A stretch of DNA of 64,000 nucleotides from Dehalococcoidia bacterium. GTDB lineage: Bacteria; Chloroflexota; Dehalococcoidia; Tepidiformales; Tepidiformaceae. Each line of letters starts with the position of its first letter. The first letter of the stretch is position 1. The notes under the pieces were generated by a model that was not told the origin of the DNA, ran no database searches, and was given only the letters and a program-made list of their open reading frames with translations. Of the stretch, positions 1 to 11,567 are shown piece after piece. The stretch is from contig JADYYG010000031.1 in NCBI GenBank assembly GCA_020853755.1, positions 1-64,000 of the forward strand. The letters run 5' to 3'. Made by a program: the position numbers and the translations under genes.

Positions 1-1
1 C

Positions 2-997
<996 letters not shown>

Positions 998-1013
998 CCC
1001 CGGTGCAACGGGT

Positions 1014-1748
1014 TCAATTGCGCTGGCGGCGGTAGCGGCAGTACACCTCGTTCGTGTCGGGATTCGGCACCGCCCAGACGAGATGGAAATGCGGCAGGGT
1101 CTCGCGGGTGAACGGCTGAGCAGATTCGACCGGCGTCTTCACCCCGTGGCCGCCGACGACGACAGGGCCAAGCGTGAAGAAGAACTCATCAACCACATCG
1201 AGCCGGAACAGTTCGCCGTTCACCGTGGGTCCTCCTTCGACGAGAAGGACGTTCGCGCCAAGGCTCTCCCGCATGTGCCGGAGCATCTCGGGCAGTAGGT
1301 TCTCCGCCGGGAGCGTGACGACGGGCCGCCCGGTCGCTTCGATTGCGGCACGCCGTTCAGCCGGGGCCGAGTCGGCGAGGTAGATGACCGCGTCGAAGTC
1401 CCGGGCCGTGAAAAAGATGCGCTCGAGGGGAAGGTTCCCACTCGCCGAGACCACCGCCGCGATAGGCGACGGCGGCTTGCCACGGCTGATGCGCAGTTGA
1501 TCGAGGATGGGGTCGCCGGTTCGCGAAGACGTCCCGCTGGCACGCAGTGTGTTCGCGCCGTTGAGCACGACATCTGCGTTGACGCGCAGTTCACGCATGA
1601 GCCGTTGGTCGACCTTCGAGCCTATGCCCTGCTCCGTGCCCTCCACCACCACCTTGCCATCGATAGACACCACCATGTTGAGGATGATGTACGGCCGCTC
1701 GGCAGGCGCCGGCAGCAGGTCGAGCGTGGTGTAGTCAGGCTTCGTCAT
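1014..1748 (-). CDS. RibD C-terminal / dihydrofolate-reductase-like NADPH reductase
   Basis: 244 aa stand-alone reductase domain of the RibD_C/DHFR-like fold. Typical features are the N-terminal strand ILNMVVSIDGK, a central substrate and cofactor region (NGANTLRASG), and the C-terminal LLVEGGPTVNGEL ... VVGGHG block. In riboflavin synthesis this domain reduces the pyrimidine ribosylamino sugar, but no deaminase domain or other rib gene is nearby, so an unrelated NAD(P)H reductase role is equally possible. The start is taken at MTKPDY rather than the 13-codon longer track start, because the shorter form begins just before the conserved core. It is the last gene of the leftward his-containing run, 63 nt after the PTP-like gene. 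Confidence 0.8.
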   Translation of the reverse strand: MTKPDYTTLDLLPAPAERPYIILNMVVSIDGKVVVEGTEQGIGSKVDQRLMRELRVNADVVLNGANTLRASGTSSRTGDPILDQLRISRGKPPSPIAAVVSASGNLPLERIFFTARDFDAVIYLADSAPAERRAAIEATGRPVVTLPAENLLPEMLRHMRESLGANVLLVEGGPTVNGELFRLDVVDEFFFTLGPVVVGGHGVKTPVESAQPFTRETLPHFHLVWAVPNPDTNEVYCRYRRQRN

Positions 1749-1811
1749 AGCAAATGTCCGTGCAGGGTGCTCATTCGATTGAAGCACGCGACGGGAGCGT
1801 TCGCCACGCGC

Positions 1812-2306
1812 TCAGACCGGCGGGACGACGCCCGGGACGAAGTGGGCCGGCCAGCGTTGCTGTTCGAAGGTGTCGGGCACTTCACGGCCCCGGGCGGCGG
1901 TGATTCGCTGCCACGCGACGCCGATATCGACGCCGCCGCGAACCAGCAGCGCGGCCGCCAGCGATGGCCCGCGCCCGACGGTCGCCCAACAGTGGACGGC
2001 GAGGCCCTCGCCCGAATGCAACAGTTCGTGCCAGGCGTCCAGGCAGGGCCGTGCGCGCTCTGGGACCGCAACCTGCAGGTTCCCAACCGGGAAGTGGTGG
2101 AAGGCGAGCCCGGCGGCCGGCGCCAGCTCAGGCACACGCTGCAGCTCCGCCGCGATGACTTCGTCCGGAGTCAGCGCCGAGACGAGATTCCGGTACCCCG
2201 CCGCCGGCAACGCCCGAAGGTCGTCTTCGAGGAACCACCCGGAGCGCGGGCGGCTGCAGAGCGCGAGCTTGCCCGGCCACGGCCCTTCGAGTTCCCAGAT
2301 GTCCAA
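1812..2306 (-). CDS. Protein tyrosine / dual-specificity phosphatase-like protein
   Basis: 164 aa. It carries the CX5R P-loop of cysteine phosphatases (HCWATVGRGP) near residue 105, followed by a helix with conserved small residues, and an upstream LVSALTPDE segment resembling the general-acid loop region of small DSP-like phosphatases. The start is a TTG placed directly after the TAG stop of hisI, so translation is probably coupled to hisI. No histidinol-phosphatase family signature was recognised elsewhere in this his cluster, so a role in dephosphorylating a histidine intermediate is conceivable but is only inference. A signalling phosphatase is the alternative. Confidence 0.7.
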   Translation of the reverse strand: MDIWELEGPWPGKLALCSRPRSGWFLEDDLRALPAAGYRNLVSALTPDEVIAAELQRVPELAPAAGLAFHHFPVGNLQVAVPERARPCLDAWHELLHSGEGLAVHCWATVGRGPSLAAALLVRGGVDIGVAWQRITAARGREVPDTFEQQRWPAHFVPGVVPPV

Positions 2307-2654
2307 CTACGCCTGCTCCGGCAGGTCAGCAGCGGGGTCGAGTGGCCGGTAATAGCAGCTCGTGTTGCCGGTGTGGCAGGCCGGGCCTTGCGGGCGGGCC
2401 TTCACGAGCAGCGAGTTCGCCTCGCAATTCTTGCTGATGGACACGAGTTCGAGCCGGTTCCCGCTCGTGGCGCCCTTCTCCCACAGCTCGTTCCGTGATC
2501 GGCTCCAGAACGTCACGAAGCCCGACGCGTAGGTCCGGGCAATCGACTCACGATTCATCCAGGCCAGCACGAGCACCTCGCCGCTGGCAGCGTCCTGCAC
2601 GACGGCCGGAATGAGGCCATCGGCATCAAATGAAAGGACTGACTGCTCCGACAC
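2307..2654 (-). CDS. hisI: Phosphoribosyl-AMP cyclohydrolase
   Basis: About 115 aa. It catalyses ring opening of phosphoribosyl-AMP, the third step of histidine synthesis. Recognised by WSRSRNELWEKGATSGN and the C-terminal ACHTGNTSCYY with the zinc cysteines. The track ORF (2307-3050) runs back antisense through hisF; the start chosen is the GTG of VSEQSVLSF, 35 nt after the hisF stop. The usual DCDxD magnesium/zinc motif reads NCEAN here, so acidic metal ligands are replaced while the three Cys are kept. No fused HisE (pyrophosphohydrolase) domain is present. Confidence 0.88.
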   Translation of the reverse strand: MSEQSVLSFDADGLIPAVVQDAASGEVLVLAWMNRESIARTYASGFVTFWSRSRNELWEKGATSGNRLELVSISKNCEANSLLVKARPQGPACHTGNTSCYYRPLDPAADLPEQA

Positions 2655-2689
2655 GCTCTGATTGTTTCGTGCGCCGCCTGCTTTGTCGA

Positions 2690-3469
2690 TCAACTCGCTG
2701 CGGGAACCGGACGGATCGGCAGGCCTGCCGCAGCGAGGTGCTCTTTGACCTCGCGGATGGAGTACGTGCCGAAATGGAAGATGCTCGCCGCGAGGACCGC
2801 GCTCGCATGGCCCTCCGCGAGCGCCTTCGTCATATGCTCCGGGCCGCCGGCGCCACCAGACGCGATCACCGGAACAGTCACTGCATCGCTGATCGCCCGC
2901 AGGAGGCCGATGTCGTAGCCGGACTGGTGACCATCGGTGTCCATGCTCGTGACGAGGAGTTCGCCGGCGCCGCGCGTCGCCGCCTCTTTCGCCCATTCCA
3001 CGGCGTCGAGTCCGGTGGGGTTCCGGCCGCCGTGGGTGAACACTTCCCACTGGCCCTTCGAACCGCGCACACGCCGGGCATCAATGGCCACCACGACCGC
3101 CTGGCTCCCGAACCGGTACGCGCCCTCGTTGATCAGTTCAGGCGTCTGGATGGCCGAGGTGTTGATGCTCACCTTCTCCGCGCCGAGTTCCAGCATCACC
3201 TTCATATCGAGTGCAGACCGGATGCCGCCGCCAACCGTGAACGGGATGAACACCTGGTCAGCCGTGGCGGCCACCATGTCGTACGTCGTGCTCCGGTTGT
3301 CGGAAGAAGCGGTGATGTCGAGGAACACCAGTTCGTCTGCGCCCTGCTGTTCGTAAGCCCGCGCGAGTTCGACCGGGTCACCGGCGTCACGCAACTCGAC
3401 AAACGACACGCCTTTAACCACGCGGCCGTTATCGACATCGAAGCAAGGGATGATGCGCCGGGTCAGCAC
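2690..3469 (-). CDS. hisF: Imidazole glycerol phosphate synthase cyclase subunit
   Basis: 259 aa (beta/alpha)8 barrel that takes ammonia from HisH and converts PRFAR into imidazole glycerol phosphate and AICAR. Catalytic aspartates are visible in CFDVDNG (near residue 11) and in SMDTDG (near residue 130), together with both phosphate-binding loops (GGGIRS, ASGGAG). It begins with GTG at MLTRRIIPC. It lies 51 nt downstream of hisA and 35 nt upstream of hisI, in the order hisH-hisA-hisF-hisI. Confidence 0.97.
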   Translation of the reverse strand: MLTRRIIPCFDVDNGRVVKGVSFVELRDAGDPVELARAYEQQGADELVFLDITASSDNRSTTYDMVAATADQVFIPFTVGGGIRSALDMKVMLELGAEKVSINTSAIQTPELINEGAYRFGSQAVVVAIDARRVRGSKGQWEVFTHGGRNPTGLDAVEWAKEAATRGAGELLVTSMDTDGHQSGYDIGLLRAISDAVTVPVIASGGAGGPEHMTKALAEGHASAVLAASIFHFGTYSIREVKEHLAAAGLPIRPVPAAS

Positions 3470-3520
3470 ACACTGATTGTCCGGGTGATTGACGCGCTAT
3501 GTCGACTGTGGGCTTGGTGG

Positions 3521-4246
3521 CTACGCGGTGGCCACAGCGGCCAGCGCCTCAGGAAGCGTGAACGCGCGCTCATAGAGAGCCTTCCCCACGATGGCGCCCT
3601 CGCAGCCAATCGCGGCCAGCCGGACAAGGTGCTCCAACCGGGAAACGCCGCCTGATGCAACCACCGCGCACGGCAACGCCGCGACCAGCTCTTCGTACGC
3701 GGCGTAATTCGGCTCCGACAGCATCCCGTCGCGGCTGATGTCGGTGAACATCACTCGGGCTACGCCGGCGTCCGTCATGGCCTTCGCCAGGTCGAGAGCT
3801 CGAACCGTGCTGCTCTCCAGCCATCCATCGGTCTGCACCATCCCATCGCGGGCATCGATCGAAACCACAATGCGCTTCCCGAACTCCGCGACGGCAGCAT
3901 GAACTAGCTCGGGGTTCTTCACCGCGGCGCTGCCGAGTTGCACCTGCCCCGCGCCGTAGCTGAAGGCCGCCCGTACATCTTCGATCCGTCGCATGCCCCC
4001 GGAGACCTCGACCGGCACATCGACTGCCGAGCATATGGCAGCCATCACCTCGGACTGGGCCGGGCGGCCGTCCTTCGCGCCGTCGAGGTCCACCACGTGA
4101 ATGCGCGGCGCGCCGAGCGCAGCCCACTGCTTCGCCACGGCTACCGGGTCGCCGGGGTACGTCGTCTCCTTCCCGTAGTCACCCTGGAGAAGGCGTACGC
4201 AGCGGCCGCCGCGGAGGTCGATTGCCGGGATGACTTCGAAGCTCAC
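3521..4246 (-). CDS. hisA: ProFAR isomerase (1-(5-phosphoribosyl)-5-[(5-phosphoribosylamino)methylideneamino]imidazole-4-carboxamide isomerase)
   Basis: 241 aa barrel paralogous to HisF. It performs the Amadori rearrangement of ProFAR to PRFAR. Key positions are visible in PAIDLRGGRCVRLLQGD (catalytic Asp), SGGMRR and TDISRDGML (second catalytic Asp), with ASGGVS at the phosphate site. The start is the GTG of VSFEVIPAID, which overlaps the TGA of hisH in a GTGA junction. The longer track ORF start reads antisense-like sequence inside hisH and was rejected. No TrpF-like feature was noted, so HisA alone rather than bifunctional PriA is the simplest call. Confidence 0.95.
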   Translation of the reverse strand: MSFEVIPAIDLRGGRCVRLLQGDYGKETTYPGDPVAVAKQWAALGAPRIHVVDLDGAKDGRPAQSEVMAAICSAVDVPVEVSGGMRRIEDVRAAFSYGAGQVQLGSAAVKNPELVHAAVAEFGKRIVVSIDARDGMVQTDGWLESSTVRALDLAKAMTDAGVARVMFTDISRDGMLSEPNYAAYEELVAALPCAVVASGGVSRLEHLVRLAAIGCEGAIVGKALYERAFTLPEALAAVATA

Positions 4247-4902
4247 GTGGCGGCGGGGACCGGGCTGGAGGCGGTGCTCAGACGCCGCGCCCATTCCACG
4301 AAGTTGCGGTAGATGCGCAGCCCCAGTTCGCCGCTTTTCTCGGGATGGAACTGTGTGGCTACAAGGTGGCCACGTGCCAGAACACTCGGAAAACGTACGC
4401 CGTACTCCGTTTCGCCCAGGGCGAGCGACGCGTCGGAAACGGTGGGGTGATAGCTGTGGACGAAGTAGAAGTAGCTCCCGCTCGGGACGCCCTCGACGAC
4501 CGGGTGTTCGCGCAGCCACTCCACCGTGTTCCAGCCCATGTGCGGGACTTTCCGGTCCGGCGACGGCTCGAACCGGCGCACTTCGCCCGGCAAAACCCCC
4601 AGGCACGGCGTGTCGCCTTCTTCGGAGCGCAGCAGGAGCGCCTGCATGCCCATGCAGACACCGAGAAACGGCCGGTCCGCGGCGATGTACTCGAGGATCG
4701 GCTCAACGAGGCCACGTTCGCTCAGCTTCGCCATCGTATCGGCGGCGGCGCCGACTCCAGGAAGCACAAGCGCACCGGCCCGGTCGATATCAGCCGGGTC
4801 TGCGCTGACCACCGGCTCGGCGCCCACGTGCCCAAGCGCGCGGGAGACGCTGCGCAGATTCCCCGCGTCATAGTCGATCACCACTACCGGCCCGTGCGTC
4901 AT
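4243..4902 (-). CDS. hisH: Imidazole glycerol phosphate synthase glutamine amidotransferase subunit
   Basis: 219 aa class I glutamine amidotransferase supplying ammonia to HisF. The catalytic triad is visible: Cys in GVCMGMQAL, and His and Glu in QFHPEKSGELG. The start is taken at MTHGPVVVIDYDAGN; the track ORF begins 18 codons earlier with non-conserved sequence. A GACAAT hexamer lies 6 nt before this ATG on the coding strand and may be a weak -10. It is the first gene of the leftward his run and is divergent from ligA. Confidence 0.96.
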   Translation of the reverse strand: MTHGPVVVIDYDAGNLRSVSRALGHVGAEPVVSADPADIDRAGALVLPGVGAAADTMAKLSERGLVEPILEYIAADRPFLGVCMGMQALLLRSEEGDTPCLGVLPGEVRRFEPSPDRKVPHMGWNTVEWLREHPVVEGVPSGSYFYFVHSYHPTVSDASLALGETEYGVRFPSVLARGHLVATQFHPEKSGELGLRIYRNFVEWARRLSTASSPVPAAT

Positions 4903-4904
4903 GA

Positions 4905-7076
<2,172 letters not shown>

Positions 7077-7141
7077 AAAAAGGTATCCACCAAACACCAA
7101 CCACAAACTTTCATGGATTCGCCCGGCGGGGTTATGGCGCG

Positions 7142-7147
7142 TATACT
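7142..7147 (+). promoter_or_regulatory. Probable -10 (TATACT) of the mreBCD-mrdA-rodA operon
   Basis: TATACT lies about 57 nt before the mreB start in the ligA-mreB gap. No good -35 match is seen at the normal distance. Confidence 0.5.
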
Positions 7148-7204
7148 GAGCAGGCCGCCGGCGGTTTCGCTGGCGGCGCTTTTGACGACGGCAGGTTCCC
7201 GCCT

Positions 7205-8266
7205 TTGGCGTTCTTCAATCCACTGAATGGCCTCTTTGGGTTTCTCTCTCACGACATCGCGATCGACCTCGGGACCGCGAACACCCTCGTGATGGTCAAG
7301 GGCCGCGGCATCGTCATCGACGAGCCATCCGTAGTCGCCATCGACCGCACTACGAAGAAGATCCTCGCCATCGGCGCCGAAGCGAAGCGCATGGTCGGCC
7401 GAACGCCGGCCAACATCATCGCCGTCCGCCCACTCCGCGACGGCGTTATCTCCGACTTCGAAGTAACCGAGAAGATGCTCAGCTACTTCATCCGGGCGGT
7501 GCATGACCGCAGCTTCCTCGCCCAGCCGCGTGTTGTCGTCGGCATCCCTTCGGGTGTCACCGAGGTGGAGAAGCGGGCCGTCCACGACGCTGCGCTCAAC
7601 GCGGGGGCGCGCAGTTGCTTCCTCATCGAAGAGCCGATGGCAGCCGCTATCGGCGCCGGGCTGCCGGTCATGGAAGCCGCCGGCTGCATGATCGTCGACA
7701 TCGGCGGCGGCACCACCGAGGTCGCCGTCATCTCCCTCGGCGGCATGGTCGTCAGCACCTCTATCCGCGTGGCTGGCGACGAAATGGACCAGGACATCAT
7801 CGCCTACGCGCGCCAGGTGCATAACCTCCTCATCGGCGAACGCACGGCCGAGGAGATCAAGAAACTCGCCGGTTCGGCCGCCCCGCTCGACCCTGAAGAG
7901 ACCATCGACATTCGCGGCCGCGACCTGGCGACCGGCCTTCCTAAGTCCGTCGAGGTCAGCACGGTCGAAATCCGCGATGCGCTCGCGGGCTCCATCAGCG
8001 CGATCGTCGAGGCGGTCCGCTCATCCATCGAAGTGACGCCGCCGGAACTGGTCTCCGACCTGATGGCCCATGGCATCGCCCTCGCCGGGGGCGGGGCCAT
8101 GCTTCGCGGTCTCGACCGGCGGCTCAGCCAGGAGACGCGCTTCCCGGTGTATGTCTCCGAAGACCCGCTCCTTTGCGTCGTGCGGGGCGCGGGGGAAGTG
8201 CTCGAAGAAACCGAAATGCTCAATAAGGTGCAGTCCCAATTGGCCTCGCGGCGGCCGGGGCGATAG
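7205..8266 (+). CDS. mreB: Rod shape-determining actin-like protein MreB
   Basis: 353 aa bacterial actin that organises lateral wall synthesis under the membrane. The ATPase fold is clear: phosphate 1 (IAIDLGTANTLV), the connecting region (IEEPMAAAIGAGLP), phosphate 2 (VDIGGGTTEVAVISLGG) and the adenosine motif (GIALAGGGAMLRGL). The start is a TTG giving MAFFNPLNGLFGFLSHD, with an N-terminal amphipathic stretch as is common in MreB. It is the first gene of a five-gene operon with mreC 27 nt downstream. Confidence 0.97.
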   Translation: MAFFNPLNGLFGFLSHDIAIDLGTANTLVMVKGRGIVIDEPSVVAIDRTTKKILAIGAEAKRMVGRTPANIIAVRPLRDGVISDFEVTEKMLSYFIRAVHDRSFLAQPRVVVGIPSGVTEVEKRAVHDAALNAGARSCFLIEEPMAAAIGAGLPVMEAAGCMIVDIGGGTTEVAVISLGGMVVSTSIRVAGDEMDQDIIAYARQVHNLLIGERTAEEIKKLAGSAAPLDPEETIDIRGRDLATGLPKSVEVSTVEIRDALAGSISAIVEAVRSSIEVTPPELVSDLMAHGIALAGGGAMLRGLDRRLSQETRFPVYVSEDPLLCVVRGAGEVLEETEMLNKVQSQLASRRPGR

Positions 8267-8293
8267 CATCGGGGCGCGCCCCGGAGTGATCAC

Positions 8294-9121
8294 ATGCTGA
8301 TCTTCCAACGGTATTCGTGGTGGGTTGCGGCCATGGTTGGGCTGGCGCTGCTGCTTGCTGTCGTGGGCCAGGTCGGTGTGCTGAGCCCGGTACAAGGCCT
8401 CTTCCTCAATGTCGCATCGCCCTTCGAGAAGGTCCTGAACGGCACGTTCCGGCCGATCGCGGGATTGCTTTCGAACGCTGGCGAAGTCGGCGCCATCCGT
8501 GACGAGAATAGTCGCCTGCGCCTCGAGAACGAGGACCTTCGCAACCAGATCGCCGAACTCCAGCAGAACGCCGCCCAGATCGACGACCTGCGCGAGGCGC
8601 TGAACCTCACTCAGGGCGACAAGAGCGTCCAGTACCTCGCGGGCAGCATCGTCCACCGCGACGCCTCGCCCTTTACCGACGTCGTGACCATCGACCGCGG
8701 CAGCGGCGACGGCCTCCAGGTCGGCATGGTGGTGCTCTCCACGAAGGGCACGCTCATGGGCAAGATCACCAAGGTGACGAAGACGAACGCCTTCGTCCGC
8801 CTCATCACCGATACCCAGAGCCGGGTCACCGCCGAAGTCCTCGGCACCGGCGCCGACGGCAGTGTGCGAGGCACGCCCGGCCGTGGCCTTTCGTTCGACC
8901 TCGCCCAGGGAGAGATCGCGGTGGGTGACACGCTGATCACGGCAGGGCTTGGCGGCAGCTACCCGCGCGGTCTTCCCATCGGGCGCGTCACATCCGTCTC
9001 GGGTTCGAACCAGGACCTCTACAAGAAGGTCACCCTGGAACCGGGCGTGCGCATCTCCACGGCTGAGACCGTGCTCGTGCTCACCAGCTTCATCCCGGAA
9101 ACGCTGGACCTGACGCCATGA
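8294..9121 (+). CDS. mreC: Rod shape-determining protein MreC
   Basis: 275 aa elongasome scaffold. It has one N-terminal membrane segment (residues about 8-28, WWVAAMVGLALLLAVVG), then a coiled coil (ENSRLRLENEDLRNQIAEL) and the beta-rich extracytoplasmic domain with the typical VITKVTKTNAFVRLITD-like region. It is preceded by GGAG 7 nt before the ATG. Its TGA overlaps the mreD ATG (ATGA), so the genes are probably translationally coupled. The position between mreB and mreD supports the call. Confidence 0.94.
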   Translation: MLIFQRYSWWVAAMVGLALLLAVVGQVGVLSPVQGLFLNVASPFEKVLNGTFRPIAGLLSNAGEVGAIRDENSRLRLENEDLRNQIAELQQNAAQIDDLREALNLTQGDKSVQYLAGSIVHRDASPFTDVVTIDRGSGDGLQVGMVVLSTKGTLMGKITKVTKTNAFVRLITDTQSRVTAEVLGTGADGSVRGTPGRGLSFDLAQGEIAVGDTLITAGLGGSYPRGLPIGRVTSVSGSNQDLYKKVTLEPGVRISTAETVLVLTSFIPETLDLTP

Positions 9122-9642
9122 AAGGCGCTGCGTCCGTGCTCGCAGCGATCGTCGCGGCGATGGCGCAGGTCACCGTGGCGCCGCTCTTCCCCTTATCCGC
9201 TGCGGTGCCCGATTTCGTCCTCCTCGTACTCGTGGTGGTGGCCGCATTCGGCAGTCCCCGCCGCGCGATGGTCTGCGTGCCGGTGGCAGCCATCGCCTAC
9301 GGTTTCCTCTCGGATCGTTCGCCAGCCCTCCTGCTGATGGCCTACCTTCCGCTGCTGCCGCTCGGCCTCTACCTCGAAGAAGCGCAGATACCACTGAACC
9401 ACTACGCGCGGACGCTTGCCGCCACGCTGCTGACTGGCCTCTGGATGCGCGGGCTGCTCATGCTGGGGCCGCTGCTCGGCGGCGCCGACGCCTCATTCGG
9501 CGCTGTGGCCGGCCAGGTCCTGATCCCCGGCCTTTTCCTTGACTTCGTTTTACTGAGTGTCGTTTACGTACCGCTTCGCCTTATAGGATGGAGCGGCCAG
9601 GGGATGTCGCTTCAGCGCGGCACGTACTACTCAAGCCTATGA
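9118..9642 (+). CDS. mreD: Rod shape-determining membrane protein MreD
   Basis: 174 aa polytopic membrane protein with about five hydrophobic segments (for example VPDFVLLVLVVVAAFGSP and LLLMAYLPLLPLGLYL). MreD is poorly conserved in sequence; the call rests on topology, length and its position between mreC and mrdA. Both ends use ATGA overlaps (with mreC upstream and mrdA downstream). Confidence 0.88.
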   Translation: MKGAASVLAAIVAAMAQVTVAPLFPLSAAVPDFVLLVLVVVAAFGSPRRAMVCVPVAAIAYGFLSDRSPALLLMAYLPLLPLGLYLEEAQIPLNHYARTLAATLLTGLWMRGLLMLGPLLGGADASFGAVAGQVLIPGLFLDFVLLSVVYVPLRLIGWSGQGMSLQRGTYYSSL

Positions 9643-11567
9643 GCATCCTCGACGAAGGCTTCCGAGCACCCGGCGGGACGAGCCGGAACCGGCCCCATGG
9701 GAACATGGCGGTGCTGCGCATCGCCATCCTTGTTGCCTTCGTCGTCCTCGGCGCGCGCCTGGCCAAGATGCAGATTGTCGACGGCGCGGAGTACGCCCAG
9801 CGCTCGCGCGAGAACCACATCGTCCAGAAGAACATCCTGCCGACACGCGGCCTCATTACCGACCGCAACGGGGAGCCGCTGGTTGAGAACGTCGGTGTCT
9901 ACTCGGCCCAGATCCTTCCCCAGTTGCTCCCCGAGAAAGAGACCGACCGTTACCAGATCTACCTCAAGATCCAGAGTCTGCTCGGCGTGTCCCCGGTCGA
10001 GACCAAGGCCCGGGTTGACGATGCGATTGCGGCGGGCAAGGACTACATCGCGATCACTGTGGCCAACAACCTCCCGAAGGAGAAAGCCCTCGCGCTGGAC
10101 GAAGCCTCCGTCGACATGCCGGGCGTCTCACTCGCCATCACGCCGGGCCGGGAGTACATCGGCGGTGAAGAATTCAGCCACATCCTGGGCTACATCGGCC
10201 CGCAGTTCGCTGAGGATGCTGCCCGCCTCAAAGGTCAGAACTACCAGCTCAACGAGCCGATCGGAAAGGACGGGCTCGAAAAGCAGTACGAATCGGACCT
10301 GCGCGGCACGGCCGGCTTCACGGCGGTCGAGCAGGACGCATACGGGCGCCAGATCCAGGCGCTCCAGTCCCGCGACCCGGTTCCGGGGAACAGCCTGAAA
10401 CTCGCCATCGATGCGGGTCTGCAGAAGTACATCGGCGAACTCCTCCAGGACTCGCTGCCCGACACCACCGGCGTCTGGGGCGACGCAACCGTCGCGGCCG
10501 CCGTTGTCATGGACCCGTTCACCGGCGAGATCCTCGCGATGAACTCTGTGCCTACCTACGACAACAACATCTGGGCGGAGAGCAAGGACCGGAGCGATGA
10601 ACTCGACCGCCTCGTCCACGACGAAAAGACCCACACGCTCCTGAACAAGGCCCTTTCGGCGGCGGCGCCTGGGTCGACCTTCAAGCTCGTCACCGCCAGC
10701 GCGGGGCTCGAAGAGGGCAACGTCACCGCGAACACCACGCGCTACATCCCCAAGACGCTCGAGTTCAAGGGCGAAAACGGCGAACTCTACCCGCTCGAAG
10801 ACTGGCGCCAGCACGGGACCATCAGCCTGATTGATGCCATCGCCTGGTCGTCGAACATCTACATGTTCGAAATCGCCGGCGGGCTGCCCCAGGAACGCAT
10901 CCCCGGCCTCGGGAAAGACCCGGAGACCTCAGCTGTCATCCTCGCCAGCTGGGCGCGGAACTTCGGCTTCGGCCAGCCAACCGGCATCGACCTCGAAGGC
11001 GAAGCGAGCGGCCGGATCCCAACGCCAGACTGGAAACGCCGCATCTTTTCCGGGCCCGAGTTCAATCCGTCCGACCGCGAATGGTTCATCGCCGACACCT
11101 ATTTCACGGCCATCGGGCAGGGGTCGGTCCTGGCCACGCCGCTCCAGGTGACGCGGATGACCGCCGCTATCGCTAACGGCGGCAAACTGGTCACACCCCA
11201 CATCGTTGACTCCGTCATTGCCCCGGACGGTACTACCGTCCGCAAGATCGAGACGTCGTACCGAGACGTCGGCCTGAAGAAGTCGACCATCGACACCGTG
11301 CGCCAGGGCATGTGGGGTTCGGTGAACTACGGCGCCGGCGCCCGGGCGAACATCCCCCAGGCTGTCGTGGCCGGGAAAACGGGTACCGCCGAGTTCTTCA
11401 AGCCAGATGGGACGAAGTCCCAGCACGCCTGGTTCACCGGCTACGCCCCGTTCGACAACCCCGAAGTCGTGGTGACCGTCTACTTCGACATCGGTGTCGG
11501 CGGCGACAAGGCGGCACCAACGGCCGCGAAGATCCTCGAATACTACTTCGACCACGTGAAGCGATGA
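9639..11567 (+). CDS. mrdA: Penicillin-binding protein 2, elongation-specific transpeptidase
   Basis: 642 aa class B PBP that cross-links peptidoglycan during elongation, partner of RodA. It has an N-terminal membrane anchor (MAVLRIAILVAFVVLGARL), a dimerisation/pedestal domain (LPTRGLITDRNGEPL), and a transpeptidase domain with SxxK in APGSTFK, SxN in SSNIYMF and KTGT in AGKTGTAEF. The start is taken at MSILDEGF, whose ATG overlaps the mreD TGA; the 17-codon longer track form would read through mreD. It ends with an ATGA overlap into rodA. Confidence 0.96.
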   Translation: MSILDEGFRAPGGTSRNRPHGNMAVLRIAILVAFVVLGARLAKMQIVDGAEYAQRSRENHIVQKNILPTRGLITDRNGEPLVENVGVYSAQILPQLLPEKETDRYQIYLKIQSLLGVSPVETKARVDDAIAAGKDYIAITVANNLPKEKALALDEASVDMPGVSLAITPGREYIGGEEFSHILGYIGPQFAEDAARLKGQNYQLNEPIGKDGLEKQYESDLRGTAGFTAVEQDAYGRQIQALQSRDPVPGNSLKLAIDAGLQKYIGELLQDSLPDTTGVWGDATVAAAVVMDPFTGEILAMNSVPTYDNNIWAESKDRSDELDRLVHDEKTHTLLNKALSAAAPGSTFKLVTASAGLEEGNVTANTTRYIPKTLEFKGENGELYPLEDWRQHGTISLIDAIAWSSNIYMFEIAGGLPQERIPGLGKDPETSAVILASWARNFGFGQPTGIDLEGEASGRIPTPDWKRRIFSGPEFNPSDREWFIADTYFTAIGQGSVLATPLQVTRMTAAIANGGKLVTPHIVDSVIAPDGTTVRKIETSYRDVGLKKSTIDTVRQGMWGSVNYGAGARANIPQAVVAGKTGTAEFFKPDGTKSQHAWFTGYAPFDNPEVVVTVYFDIGVGGDKAAPTAAKILEYYFDHVKR

